64,000 bases of DNA from Desulfobulbus sp. (lineage in GTDB: Bacteria; Desulfobacterota; Desulfobulbia; Desulfobulbales; Desulfobulbaceae). Of this stretch, positions 30,874 to 40,321 are shown one piece after another. The notes below the pieces were generated by a model. The model ran no database searches and was not told the DNA's origin. It was given only the letters and a program-made list of their open reading frames with translations. Every line of letters begins with the position of its first letter. Within the stretch, counting starts at the first letter, position 1. The position numbers were made by a program, and so were the translations under genes. Location: assembly GCA_031280615.1 (NCBI GenBank), contig JAITGO010000020.1, forward strand, positions 98,482-162,481, read 5' to 3'.

Positions 30874-31329
30874 CTACATCCCCTGGGCGATGGTGCGGAT
30901 GATGTCCGACTTGCCGATCACCCCCACCAACTGCCCTTCGTTCATCACCGGCAAGGTGTGAATGTTCTTCTCGGCCATTAAGGTGGCCAATTCGTCCAGT
31001 TCCGTCTCCGGGGTCACCGACACCAGTTTGCGGCTGCAGATGTCGCCGACCTTGGACCCCGCCATTTTTTTCAATTCCTGTTCCATCTTGCCCGGCCGCT
31101 CGAGGAAGACGAAGGCGTCGAGCAGGGCAAAGGCGGTGGGCAGGTGCACCTTCTTGTTTTGAAAAATCAAATCGCTTTCGGTGACCACCCCGATGACCTT
31201 GCCGTCGTCGTCGACCACCGGCACGCCGCTGATGTTGCTGGTGAGCAGAAGGGCGGCCAAGTCCCGCACCGTGGCGCTTTCCTTGACCGTGATCACCTCG
31301 CGGGTCATGATGTCTTTCGCTTTGAGCAT
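30874..31329 (-). CDS. Tandem CBS domain protein
   Basis: A 151-residue protein made of two CBS domains. The first begins MLKAKDIMTREVITV and has SGVPVVDDDGKVIGVVTESDL; the second has VGDICSRKLVSVTPE and LPVMNEGQLVGVIGKSDI. CBS pairs bind adenine nucleotides and act as energy sensors. AAGGAG lies before the ATG. It is 26 bp downstream of the NAD(P)HX repair gene and probably shares its transcript. Confidence 0.9.
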   Translation of the reverse strand: MLKAKDIMTREVITVKESATVRDLAALLLTSNISGVPVVDDDGKVIGVVTESDLIFQNKKVHLPTAFALLDAFVFLERPGKMEQELKKMAGSKVGDICSRKLVSVTPETELDELATLMAEKNIHTLPVMNEGQLVGVIGKSDIIRTIAQGM

Positions 31330-31355
31330 AAATTCTCCTTACAGGGTTGATACAG

Positions 31356-32942
31356 TTACGAGCAGAGTGAACCGATGGCCCGCGGCAGTTGCCGCGCCAC
31401 TTCCGTGGCGGTGTAGCCGTAGGGGCGGCCGGCGGCTAGGCGGTCGGCGGCCAGGCCGTGTAGATGGACTCCGAAACAGGCGGCCTGCCAGGGATCGTGC
31501 CCCTGGGCCAACAGGCCGCCGATAATGCCGGCCAGCACGTCGCCCATGCCGCCGGTGGCCATGCCGGGATTGCCGGAGGCGTTGATCGCCCAGGCGCCGC
31601 CGGTGGTGGCGACCACGGTCCCGGGACCCTTGAGCACGGTGATCATCGGCGGCCGCCGGTCCGCACCGCTGGCATTGAGCCATTGGGCCGCCTTGAGCCG
31701 GTCCGCTTGCACCGTCTCGACCGAGGTGCCGAGCAGCCGGGCCATCTCGCCGGGATGGGGGGTGAAGATTCGGGGACCGGGAGGATTGCGCAACAGGTCC
31801 GGGTGGGCGGCCAGGATGGAAAGGGCGTCGGCGTCGATCACCATCGGGCCGTCATAAGTGCCGTAGAGGCGCAGCACCAGCTCCCTGGTTTCCGGTTCGG
31901 TCCCGATGCCGGGCCCGAGCACGATGCCGTTTTTGCCGGCGCAAAGAACCTCGATCTGCGGGTAGTCGTCGATGGAGAGAAAACCGTTCGAGGCGGGCAG
32001 CGGCACCGACATGGTCTCGGCGACAGCGGTTTCGAAAATGGGGTTGAGATCGCCGGGCACCGCGAAGGTCACCAGGCCGGCGCCGCTGCGGAGCGCACCC
32101 TGGCCACAGAGCAGGGCCGCGCCGGTTTTGCCGCTGGAACCGGCGAGAACGAGGAGATGGCCGTTGCTGCCCTTGTGCGCCGTGGCGGGCCGCAGGCCCA
32201 GGTGGCCGGCCAGCATGGTCCGGTCGATCAGCGTCCCCTGCAACTGCATCCGGGCGACGAGCTTGGCCGGGATGCCAATATCGATGCAGGCCAGCCGGCC
32301 GCAGCGGGTGCCGCCATGATGGTAGTGTCCGGGTTTGGCCAGGCCATAGGTCACGGTCAGGTCGGCCTGGACCGCGCCGCCGAGGATGGCCCCGGTGTCG
32401 CTGTGCAGGCCCGAGGGGATGTCGACGCTGACCACCGGCAGCCGATGGCTGTGGCGCAGGGTGTTCATGCAGGTGATGGTTTCCAGCAAGCCGCCGCCGA
32501 TTTCGCGTTCGAGACCGGTGCCGAACAGGGCATCCACCAGGGAATGGATCGGGTGCATCCGATTGAGGGTGAGCACCGTGTCGGCCAGGGCGAAGAATTT
32601 TTCCTGGTTGTCGAGCACCTGGTACGGCAGCCGCAATCGCCGGTAAATCTCGAAATTCAGGCCCGCGTCGCCCGCGAGCCGTTCCGGGTCGGCCGGAAAG
32701 AAGACAAAGGGAAAACCGCCCAGCCCGTGCACCGTGCGGGCGATCACCAGGCCGTCGCCGCCGTTGTTGCCGGGGCCGGCGAAAACGCAGACCGTCTTGC
32801 CCGCCACCGGTCCCAACACCTGTTCCATCCGGTCGACCGTGCTTCGGCCGGCATTTTCCATCAGGACCATGCCGGGAATGCCGATCTCTTCAATGGTCTG
32901 CCGATCGAGTTCGCGCATCTGCGCTGCCAAAGCAAGTTGCAT
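31356..32942 (-). CDS. nnr: Bifunctional NAD(P)H-hydrate epimerase / ADP-dependent dehydratase
   Basis: A 528-residue repair enzyme for hydrated NAD(P)H. The N-terminal epimerase domain (about 1-215) has LMENAGRS and FAGPGNNGGDGLV; the C-terminal ribokinase-like dehydratase (about 230-525) has LVLAGSSGKTGAA, VIDADALSIL, FTPHPGEMARLL and the ATGGMGDVLAG active site. It clears damaged cofactor. Length and order match bacterial YjeF-type fusions. Confidence 0.95.
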   Translation of the reverse strand: MQLALAAQMRELDRQTIEEIGIPGMVLMENAGRSTVDRMEQVLGPVAGKTVCVFAGPGNNGGDGLVIARTVHGLGGFPFVFFPADPERLAGDAGLNFEIYRRLRLPYQVLDNQEKFFALADTVLTLNRMHPIHSLVDALFGTGLEREIGGGLLETITCMNTLRHSHRLPVVSVDIPSGLHSDTGAILGGAVQADLTVTYGLAKPGHYHHGGTRCGRLACIDIGIPAKLVARMQLQGTLIDRTMLAGHLGLRPATAHKGSNGHLLVLAGSSGKTGAALLCGQGALRSGAGLVTFAVPGDLNPIFETAVAETMSVPLPASNGFLSIDDYPQIEVLCAGKNGIVLGPGIGTEPETRELVLRLYGTYDGPMVIDADALSILAAHPDLLRNPPGPRIFTPHPGEMARLLGTSVETVQADRLKAAQWLNASGADRRPPMITVLKGPGTVVATTGGAWAINASGNPGMATGGMGDVLAGIIGGLLAQGHDPWQAACFGVHLHGLAADRLAAGRPYGYTATEVARQLPRAIGSLCS

Positions 32943-33085
32943 CGATGGTCACAGCCTCCTGAAGAAAAAATATCGCCTCGCGCTCCGCTGGGTTCGGCGG
33001 AACGGCCGGGGCCCGGTACGGCAAGACGAGATAAAACCCCAATGCGTGGACAATTGCCCCGCGGCGCGATGGCCGGCTGGTCCGC

Positions 33086-34585
33086 TCAGCGTTCCGGCTC
33101 CCTGTTTTCGTCGGCGCCGGTGCAAAGGGGGCAGGGGGCGAATCCCGCTTCGCGGGCGATTTCGACGTTTCTGAATTGCAGCCGGCATTGCGGGTCGTAG
33201 TAATGGACGCAGTGCGGCAGGTGATACAGGCCGGTGGTTCGGTCGGCACGCACCGCAAGCCTGCCGGCGTTGTGGTCCGCCGTCGAGGGCGCCTGCCGTT
33301 GCCACCGGGCCAGGATGTCGGCTGCCAGGCGGCCGAACCGTTTCCAGAGCGGCAGGAGCAGGCGATCGTGCAGATTCTGGATGGGATGGGCGATCCGCTC
33401 CGGCACCAGGGGCCGCTCCACATACACCCGCTGGAAAAGATACAGGGCCAGCAGGAAAAAGAGAACATTCGGCAGCCACATGCCCGGCACCAGGGGCATG
33501 GCCCCGGCTTCGCTGATGTTGCGGCAGACGGTCAGGTTGATGTAGTAGCCCACAAAGACGAGCAAGCCCAGCGGCAGTCCCACGGCCCGCCGGCCTGGCG
33601 CGGCCTGCAGTCCCAGCGGCAAGCCGATCAGGCTGAGGATGAAACAGCCGACCGGCAGCACCAGGCGGTGGTGGTATTCGGACAAATAGCTCCGGGCGAG
33701 CTTGGAATCCGGCGGCAGCTTTTCCGCCATGGTAAGCAGCTGTTCCTGGCCCATGGCGCCGCGGCTCTGGTTGGCGACATCCTCCTTGCCGATCTGGGTC
33801 GGCGGTTGGAGGGAGATCTGCAGCTGGTAGCGGCCAAAACGGATCACCTGGTTGTCGGTTCCCTCGTTGTTATGGATGGTGCCGTTGTTGAGGATGACCG
33901 TCACCTGCATCCGATCCATGTCGGCTTCCAGGTGGCCAGATTGGGCCACGGTGATCAGCGGCTGGGTCCGGCCCCGCATGTCGGAGACGTAGACACCGTG
34001 CCAGCGCTGCTGGTCGTCGATTTCGTCGACATACAGCACGATGTCGCCCAGGGCCTCGGTGAACTCCTTGGCCTTGAGGCCCTTGTCGATTTTCTCCTTG
34101 GCCAGCTGGAACATCAGGTGCTTGACGCCCAGGGCCCCGGCCGGGATCAGGCTGGCGGCGAAGAATCCGGTCAGGCAGGCGGTGGCGGCGGCGACGAGCA
34201 CCACCGGCGGCAGCATCTGCTTGAGGCTGACGCCGCAGGCCTTGAACGCCAGGATTTCGCGGTCGTTGGTCAAGCGGGTGAAGCCGACGATCACCCCGGC
34301 CATGCTGGCCATGGGGATGATGTAGAGCAGCATGTGCGGGAAGATATAGGCGAACAGCCGGATGAAATCGGCCAGGCCGATGCGCAGGGAAAGGACGATT
34401 TCCAGCAGCGGAATGAGGCGGACCAGGAAAAAGACGCAGTAGAGAATGAGGAAACTGGCGAAGAAGGGGGCCAACAGCTCGTTGGCGATATAGCTGTAGA
34501 GCAGCAACGGCGGGCGCCAGTGCCATCCCTTGCCGTCCGCTTCGCCAATGGCTGCGGTTCTGTTCTGCCTCGACTCAGAGCGCAT
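33086..34585 (-). CDS. lptF: LptF/LptG-family permease with C-terminal Ada-type zinc motif
   Basis: A 499-residue protein. Residues about 20-385 are an LPS export permease: three N-terminal helices with IANELLAPFFASFLILYC, a periplasmic beta-jellyroll (about 135-280), and three C-terminal helices (LGLQAAPGRRAVGLPLGLLVFVGYY). About 110 further residues are unusual. After a basic helix they end with GLYHLPHCVHYY and PCPLC, an H-x3-C and C-x2-C arrangement that resembles the metal-binding domain of Ada, placed in the cytoplasm. The start ATG at 34585 overlaps the upstream M23 gene by 11 bp. LptF/G normally has 350-370 residues. Whether this is LptF or LptG cannot be settled by eye; no second copy is adjacent. 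Confidence 0.85.
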   Translation of the reverse strand: MRSESRQNRTAAIGEADGKGWHWRPPLLLYSYIANELLAPFFASFLILYCVFFLVRLIPLLEIVLSLRIGLADFIRLFAYIFPHMLLYIIPMASMAGVIVGFTRLTNDREILAFKACGVSLKQMLPPVVLVAAATACLTGFFAASLIPAGALGVKHLMFQLAKEKIDKGLKAKEFTEALGDIVLYVDEIDDQQRWHGVYVSDMRGRTQPLITVAQSGHLEADMDRMQVTVILNNGTIHNNEGTDNQVIRFGRYQLQISLQPPTQIGKEDVANQSRGAMGQEQLLTMAEKLPPDSKLARSYLSEYHHRLVLPVGCFILSLIGLPLGLQAAPGRRAVGLPLGLLVFVGYYINLTVCRNISEAGAMPLVPGMWLPNVLFFLLALYLFQRVYVERPLVPERIAHPIQNLHDRLLLPLWKRFGRLAADILARWQRQAPSTADHNAGRLAVRADRTTGLYHLPHCVHYYDPQCRLQFRNVEIAREAGFAPCPLCTGADENREPER

Positions 34586-35951
34586 TGAGGGCGGATTTGA
34601 TGTTGACATCGATCCAGTGCTGGTCCCACCATTCCACCGGGGTGACGAAAATGCCGTGCACCAGCATGGAGAAATGGAGGTGGTCGCCGCCGGCCATGCC
34701 GGTGGCACCCGAACGCCCGATCGGCTGGTCTTTTTCCGCCAGGGTGCCCACGGTGGTGCTGATGCTGCTGAGATGGGAGTACAGGCTTAAGATGCCCTGA
34801 CCATGGTCGATGATGACGGTGTTGCCGTAAATGCCGAGATAGCCCGCATACACCACCTTGCCCCGGTTGGAGGCGCGGACTTCGGCCTGGGCCAGGGAGG
34901 CGATGTCCACCCCCAAATGGGTCTGGGTGTCGATCGCCCGGCCGTTGTACATATAGGTGCGTTGATCGGCGTATCCGGCCCGACCGGAACCGAACATGCG
35001 CAGGAAACGGTCGGACCACAGCTGCTGCGCGTCGGTTTCGGCGCTGAGCTGGGCGATGGTCTCGGCGTTGCTCCGGCGGATCTGGTTGTTGACATAGAGG
35101 TACTGCTCAAGCAGGGTGCCCTTCAGTTCCGGGTAATGCTGCGCGAACTCCGGCATTTTCTGCTGGAGGAACTGTTCGGAGAGATTGATGCTGTCCCGCT
35201 TGAAGGTTTCCTTCTTGAAGACGGTGGGCAGCGGCAGGAGGACCTCGTTGCCGGCCTCGTCGCTACCCACCAGCCGCATCTTCTCCGGCTGGCCTGCATC
35301 CCAGGGCAGGGCGAAGTAGCAGATGTAGGCGTCTTTCTTGCCGACCGGAAAGCCCGGAAAAAAGGCGTTGTCGATGGCGACCCCGTGTTTGCCCGGCGGT
35401 TCGGAGATGGTGTAGAGGACCATGGCGCTGCCGCCGGAGTGGATGGCGCGCGCGGCATGCAGAATCTTGACCGTCGGCGGTCTGGTATCCATGGTCACCG
35501 GCAGTCGCCGCAGGGTTTCGTTCCCCTTGAAAAAGCCGCTGAGCGAAAAATCCCGCACCGAGATGTCCAATTCCGCCTCGCCCTCCTTGATGCCGGCCTT
35601 CTGGGCGTCGATCACCACCTTTTCGTCGAGCGAGGTCGGTCCGGCCGTTTTGAACCAGGCCTGGCGGGGAAAGGATTTCTCCAGCAGGACCACGGAGGTC
35701 TTGCCCTGGGTCAGGGTGATGGTAAGCGAGCGGATGCCGCTTTTTTGGTCGGTGGCCCGCAGGGGCAGCTCGACCTTGCCGCCCAGGTATTTGATTTCCT
35801 TGTTCAGCGTCAGAGTCGGATTTTCGAATTCGAACAGTAACACGCCCGCTCCCGCCGCCGCCAGGACGACGGCCGTTGCCAGGGCGAGCGCCAGGGTCTT
35901 GAGGAAACCGCCCCTCCGCGAGGAACGGCGTAGCCGGATGTAGTGTGCCAT
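34575..35951 (-). CDS. M23-family (LytM) peptidase, membrane anchored
   Basis: A 458-residue protein with a basic N-terminus, one membrane helix (about 18-42), a periplasmic beta-rich region (about 45-270) and a LytM/M23 domain (about 325-450). Metal ligands lie in THLGVDIAS (His, Asp) and GDHLHFSM (His-x-His), so the peptidase is expected to be active, cutting peptidoglycan cross-bridges. The start ATG at 35951 is preferred to 35996. It lies between rng and lptF on the same strand. Confidence 0.9.
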   Translation of the reverse strand: MAHYIRLRRSSRRGGFLKTLALALATAVVLAAAGAGVLLFEFENPTLTLNKEIKYLGGKVELPLRATDQKSGIRSLTITLTQGKTSVVLLEKSFPRQAWFKTAGPTSLDEKVVIDAQKAGIKEGEAELDISVRDFSLSGFFKGNETLRRLPVTMDTRPPTVKILHAARAIHSGGSAMVLYTISEPPGKHGVAIDNAFFPGFPVGKKDAYICYFALPWDAGQPEKMRLVGSDEAGNEVLLPLPTVFKKETFKRDSINLSEQFLQQKMPEFAQHYPELKGTLLEQYLYVNNQIRRSNAETIAQLSAETDAQQLWSDRFLRMFGSGRAGYADQRTYMYNGRAIDTQTHLGVDIASLAQAEVRASNRGKVVYAGYLGIYGNTVIIDHGQGILSLYSHLSSISTTVGTLAEKDQPIGRSGATGMAGGDHLHFSMLVHGIFVTPVEWWDQHWIDVNIKSALNAL

Positions 35952-36031
35952 GGTCAGTCTGTACGTTGATGATCGTAAAGTCGAAAAGCGCGGCAAGGCG
36001 CATCAATCCGCGGGACGGGCATGCCAGGGTC

Positions 36032-37537
36032 CTATTCGTTCCAGATGACGTCGTACCGCTTGATGTGCATGTCGGGCACCGGAATGATGGTGAAGCGTTT
36101 CGCGGTCCGCAGCTCCAGTTGCTCGATGGTGTACGATTCCTCGTCGAGCAGCATCTCGGCGATGTGGGGATGTACCTTGATGGTGACGTGCGATCCGCCG
36201 ATCTTGCGGGCGTCGCGGCTGATCTTGCGGAATATCTCGTGGCAGATGGTCCGGCGCGACTTGATGAAGCCGTCGCCGCCGCAGTAGTGGCAGGGCTCGC
36301 ACATGGTCTGGATGAGGCTTTCCGACTGCCGTTTGCGGGTCATCTGCACCAGTCCGAATTCCGAGAGCTTGAGGATGTTGACCTTGCTCTTGTCGGCGCG
36401 CATCGCCTCCTGGAAGGCGGCGAACAACTCCTCGCGGTGCTGTTCGTTGTCCATGTCGATGAAATCGATGATGATGATGCCGCCCAGGTTGCGCAGGCGC
36501 AGTTGGCGGGCGATCTCGTGGACTGCCTCCATGTTGGTCTTGAAGATGGTCTCGCTCAAATCCGAGGCATTGACGTAGCGGCCGGTGTTGACATCGATCA
36601 CGGTCAGGGCCTCGGTGGTCTCGATGATGATGTAGCCGCCGGAGCGCAGCCACACCTTCTTGTCCAGGGCGTTGTTGATGTCCGCCTCCACCCCGTAGCG
36701 CTCGAACAGCGGCAGGTCGGAGTCGTAGTAGGTGATCTTGTCCTGCAGCTGGGGGGCAAAGGTCTTGGCGTAGGACAGCAGCTGCTCGTAGACTTCGAAG
36801 TTGTCGATCACCAGCTCGTTGATGTCCTCGGTGAAGAAATCGCGCACCGAGCGGAGGATGATGTCGAGATCCTTGTAAATGAGGCACGGGGCCAGCGACC
36901 GCTGTACGTTGGTGAGGATTTCGTCCCAGAGCAAAAGGAGGAATTCCATGTCCGCTTCCAGGGCCTCGTTGTCGATGTGCTCGGCCACGGTGCGCATGAT
37001 GAAGCCGGTGCCCGGAGGCCGCAGCACCTCGATCCGGTCGCGCAGCAGCTGGCGGGTGGTCTCGTCCTCGATCTTGCGGGAGATGCCGATATGGTCGGTC
37101 AGCGGCATGAACACCAGGTTGCGGCAGGGCAGGGTGATGTTGCAGGTCAGGCGGGCTCCCTTGGAGCCGATCGGCTCCTTGGCGATCTGCACCAGGACTT
37201 CCTGGCCTTCTCGGAGGATTTCGTTGATCGCCGGAGCAGGAGGCGGGGAGGCCGGCGGGGTGGACCGCAGTTTGTGGCCCCTGGCCAGCCGCTGGTAATT
37301 CTCGGAGAAGATGTAGAAGGCCTCGTCGACGTAGAGGAAGCCGGTGCGCTCCAGGCCGATGTCGACAAAGGCGGCGTCAATGCCCGGCAGCACCCGGACC
37401 ACCCGGCCCAGGTAGATGTTGCCGATCAGACCCCGTTCCGAGGTGCGATCGAGGTGGAATTCGCGCAGCTTGCCGTTTTCCACCAGGGCGATCCGGTTCT
37501 CGTAGAAGGTTGCATTGATGAGAATGTCTGTGTACAT
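36032..37537 (-). CDS. rng: Ribonuclease E/G
   Basis: A 501-residue RNase of the Rne/Rng family without the long RNase E scaffold tail, so RNase G-like. It begins MYTDILINATFYENRIALVENG, has an S1 region with GNIYLGRVVRVLPG, catalytic Asp in IDVNTGRY and IIDFIDMDNE, and the Zn-link Cys in CEPCHYCGG. A Pro-rich insert (RSTPPASPPPAPA, about residues 90-103) splits the S1 domain; such loops vary in the family. It acts in rRNA maturation and mRNA decay. Confidence 0.95.
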   Translation of the reverse strand: MYTDILINATFYENRIALVENGKLREFHLDRTSERGLIGNIYLGRVVRVLPGIDAAFVDIGLERTGFLYVDEAFYIFSENYQRLARGHKLRSTPPASPPPAPAINEILREGQEVLVQIAKEPIGSKGARLTCNITLPCRNLVFMPLTDHIGISRKIEDETTRQLLRDRIEVLRPPGTGFIMRTVAEHIDNEALEADMEFLLLLWDEILTNVQRSLAPCLIYKDLDIILRSVRDFFTEDINELVIDNFEVYEQLLSYAKTFAPQLQDKITYYDSDLPLFERYGVEADINNALDKKVWLRSGGYIIIETTEALTVIDVNTGRYVNASDLSETIFKTNMEAVHEIARQLRLRNLGGIIIIDFIDMDNEQHREELFAAFQEAMRADKSKVNILKLSEFGLVQMTRKRQSESLIQTMCEPCHYCGGDGFIKSRRTICHEIFRKISRDARKIGGSHVTIKVHPHIAEMLLDEESYTIEQLELRTAKRFTIIPVPDMHIKRYDVIWNE

Positions 37538-37730
37538 AGGAGAGCTTGATCGAATTCCAGGGGCGCAACCAAAAACGCCGGAAACGCAAGGGCCGAGGCG
37601 TGGAAGAGAGTATGAATCGAGGGTGTCACTATACTATACCGTGGGCAAACCGCCATAATAAATTGGCAACGGCAACCGCGCTCTTCCGGCCGGGAAGGCT
37701 TGGTATGGCCGGGGTTTCGGCACGAGCCAG

Positions 37731-38582
37731 GTGATTTCGGCCATCATCCCCACCCATAACCGGGAGTCCTTCCTGGAGCGGTCCATCGGTTCGGTGCTGG
37801 CCCAGCGGCTGGCCTGCGGCGAGCTGATCGTGGTCGACGACGGTTCCACCGACAACACCGCCGCCCTGGTCGAGCGGGTGGTTGCAAGCTCCGCCGTGCC
37901 GGTCCGGCTGGTGCGCCAACGCAATTCGGGCGCGGCCGCGGCCCGCAACGCCGGCATCCGCTTGGCGCGGGGACGGTTGCTCGCCTTTCTCGATTCCGAC
38001 GACTGGTGGCTGCCGGACAAGCTGGCCGTGCAGGCGGCGGCCATGGCGGCCCGGCCGGAATCGCTCGTCGCCCATACGCGCGAAATCTGGTTTCGCCGGG
38101 GGCAGCGGGTCAACCAAAAGAAGAAGCACGACCCGCCCGGTGGCGACATCTTTGCCGCCAGCCTGGGGATGTGCGTGGTCGGCATGTCCACGGTCATGGC
38201 CCGGCGCGAGCTGTTCGACCGTTACGGGCTGTTCGACGAGTCGCTGCCCTGCTGCGAGGACTACGATTTCTGGCTGCGGATCGGTTGCCGCGAGCCTTTT
38301 CTGCTGGTCCCCAACCGGTTGACCGGCAAGGACGGCGGTCGTCCCGACCAACTCTCCACGATCCACCGCCAGGGCATGGACGTCTTTCGCATCCGTTCCC
38401 TGGCCGCGCTGCTCGACTCGGACGTGCTGCGGCCGGACCAGCGGCGCGCGGCCGTAGCCGAACTGGCGCGCAAATGCCGGATCTACGGCCAGGGATGCGG
38501 CAAGCACGGCCGCCCGGAAGAGGGTGAGCGTTATTTCAACCTGGCCGCCCGCTATCGGCCCACAGGAGATCTGCCCGCATGA
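37731..38582 (+). CDS. Family 2 glycosyltransferase
   Basis: A 283-residue GT-A glycosyltransferase: ISAIIPTHNRESFLERSI, VVDDGSTDNT, NSGAAAARNAGI and a DxD-type FLDSDDWW. The GTG at 37731 is taken as start because an ATG at 37705 runs into a stop. The ribosome site is weak. Its TGA overlaps the ATG of the radical SAM gene (ATGA). The acceptor is unknown; a role in surface polysaccharide or protein glycosylation is possible. Confidence 0.88.
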   Translation: MISAIIPTHNRESFLERSIGSVLAQRLACGELIVVDDGSTDNTAALVERVVASSAVPVRLVRQRNSGAAAARNAGIRLARGRLLAFLDSDDWWLPDKLAVQAAAMAARPESLVAHTREIWFRRGQRVNQKKKHDPPGGDIFAASLGMCVVGMSTVMARRELFDRYGLFDESLPCCEDYDFWLRIGCREPFLLVPNRLTGKDGGRPDQLSTIHRQGMDVFRIRSLAALLDSDVLRPDQRRAAVAELARKCRIYGQGCGKHGRPEEGERYFNLAARYRPTGDLPA

Positions 38583-39697
38583 ACCAGGCGTCCTACGGCG
38601 ACCCGGCCCGCTTCGTCACCCGGCTCCACGTGGCCGAAGACTGCCTCGATCTGCCCTACACCAGGGAAATCGTCGACCGGGCCAAACTGCCGGTGACCGT
38701 GGTCGGCGCCCGGGAAGTGCCGGCCATCGATGGCGACTATCCGGCCAATCTCACCGCCGGCAAGCACCATCTCCTGCTCTGCCGCAACCGCGGCATCTTT
38801 TTCAAGCCCTGTCCGGGCACCCGCGAGTACCGCTGCTGCGACTACCAAGTGCTCAACATCGGCATGAACTGCCCCATGGATTGCGTCTACTGCATCCTCC
38901 AGGCCTACCTCAACAACCCCTGGCTCAGCTTTTTCGTCAATATCGAGGAGCTGTTCACCGAACTCGACCGGGCGCTCGCAGCCGAGCCGCACCGCTTCTT
39001 CCGCATCGGTACCGGCGAGTTCACCGACAGCCTGGCCCTGGACAGCCTCACCCGGCTGAGTCCCCGCCTGGTCGCCTACATGGCCGGCCAAACCAACGCG
39101 GTGCTGGAACTGAAGACCAAGAGCGCCAACATCGGCAACCTGGAGGGACTCGACCACCGGGGCCGGACCGTGGTCGCCTGGTCGCTCAACAGTCCGCCGA
39201 TCATGGCCAGGGAGGAGATTCGCACCGCCACTCTGGACGAACGATTGCAAGCCGCCGCCCGGTGCGCCGACTGGGGGTACAGCCTCGCCTTCCACTTCGA
39301 CCCGATCATCCTCCATCCCGGCTGGCAGGAGGGCTACCGCGCCACCGTCGACCGGCTGTTCGCCACGGTCCCGGCCGAGGCCATCGCCTGGATCAGCCTG
39401 GGAGCCCTGCGCTACTTGCCACCGCTCAAGCAGATCGCGGCCGAGCGCTTCCCGGTCTCGCGTTTTTTTTATCAGGAGTTCATCGACGGCCTCGACGGCA
39501 AGCGTCGCTATATCCGCCCGCAGCGGGTGGAGATGTACCGATTGCTGGTCGAAGCCCTGGGTCGGCGGGTCCATCCCCGGACCTGCCTCTACTTTTGCAT
39601 GGAAAACGATACCGTCTGGCGGGAGGTGTTCGGTTTCGTCCCCGGCGACCAGGGTGGTTTGCCGGCGATGCTCGACCGGGCGGCCCGTTGGCGATGA
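38579..39697 (+). CDS. Spore photoproduct lyase-family radical SAM protein
   Basis: A 372-residue radical SAM protein. The cluster motif is C98-x3-C102-x2-C105 in CPMDCVYC followed by ILQAYLNNP, a pattern typical of the SplB family. Other family-like features are VLNIGMN before the motif, GTGEFTDSLALD and LELKTKSANI. SplB repairs the thymine spore photoproduct in spore formers; homologues in non-spore formers have unknown roles. It is translationally coupled to a glycosyltransferase. Nothing else here suggests sporulation, so DNA repair as the job is doubtful. Confidence 0.82.
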   Translation: MNQASYGDPARFVTRLHVAEDCLDLPYTREIVDRAKLPVTVVGAREVPAIDGDYPANLTAGKHHLLLCRNRGIFFKPCPGTREYRCCDYQVLNIGMNCPMDCVYCILQAYLNNPWLSFFVNIEELFTELDRALAAEPHRFFRIGTGEFTDSLALDSLTRLSPRLVAYMAGQTNAVLELKTKSANIGNLEGLDHRGRTVVAWSLNSPPIMAREEIRTATLDERLQAAARCADWGYSLAFHFDPIILHPGWQEGYRATVDRLFATVPAEAIAWISLGALRYLPPLKQIAAERFPVSRFFYQEFIDGLDGKRRYIRPQRVEMYRLLVEALGRRVHPRTCLYFCMENDTVWREVFGFVPGDQGGLPAMLDRAARWR

Positions 39698-39758
39698 GTC
39701 CGGCCGCCTCTTGGTTTTTCGGGCCGCATTGGGTATGGTAGCGGTCATGGAGCACGGG

Positions 39759-39935
39759 ATGGACGACGAACTGCCGGCCAGCTGCCGACAGGTGCAGCGG
39801 TTTTTGCGGGACAACGGCCTCGACTGCCGGGTGCGGATGTGGGCCTCGGCAGGGACCGCGGACAGCCTGTTCGAAATCGCCACCGAAGAGTTGATCCGGC
39901 TGGCTGGCGGCCGGGTGGCGGATATCGCCGGCTGA
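39759..39935 (+). CDS. Small protein resembling the N-terminus of a YbaK-type deacylase
   Basis: A possible 58-residue protein. GGAG precedes the ATG at 39759; ATG codons at 39747 and 39735 are in the same frame. The sequence ELPASCRQVQRFLRDNGLDC resembles the first helix of YbaK/ProX editing proteins, but the chain stops after about 60 residues, before the catalytic parts. It may be a truncated copy or an unrelated small protein. Position in a gap between genes and codon-like composition give modest support. Confidence 0.4.
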   Translation: MDDELPASCRQVQRFLRDNGLDCRVRMWASAGTADSLFEIATEELIRLAGGRVADIAG

Positions 39936-39946
39936 GAGCGGGCGGT

Positions 39947-40321
39947 TTAGAGCAGCGAGCTTCGAACCAGGTAAGCGGCCAGGGCAAGACCCAGGACCGT
40001 GACCGCAAGGTTGATGCAGGGGCCGAGATCGGTGAAGTAGCCACTGGGGATATCCTCGGGCTGGAGGCGGCGCAGCACCGAGCGGAACTGCACGGCCGGC
40101 CCTATCGAGGCGACGGCGCCGAGCAGGATGAAGGAAAGGCCGATCCAGAAGGAGAGGCCCCGTTGCAGGGGTTCGCTGTGCTGGCTGATCAGGGTCGTGA
40201 CGAACAGGCCGAACCGCTCCACCACGAAGCCGAAGCCCATCAGGGCCAGCGAGGTACGGGTCCAGGACATCAGGGTGCGTTCCGCAGCGAAAAAGACCCG
40301 CGGGTCGTTGAGTGAGGACAT
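39947..40321 (-). CDS. DUF202 (YidH-type) membrane protein
   Basis: A 124-residue inner-membrane protein of the DUF202 family. DPRVFFAAERTLMSWTRTSLALMGFGFVVERFG is the family hallmark (given here in pieces: DPRVFFAAERT, SWTRTSLALMGFGF). Three membrane helices are predicted (about 20-45, 58-78, 100-122). Function unknown. Confidence 0.88.
   Translation of the reverse strand: MSSLNDPRVFFAAERTLMSWTRTSLALMGFGFVVERFGLFVTTLISQHSEPLQRGLSFWIGLSFILLGAVASIGPAVQFRSVLRRLQPEDIPSGYFTDLGPCINLAVTVLGLALAAYLVRSSLL

Noticed and set aside
38579..39697. Evidence of sporulation from the SplB-like protein
   Set aside because: No other sporulation gene is seen, and the family occurs outside spore formers.
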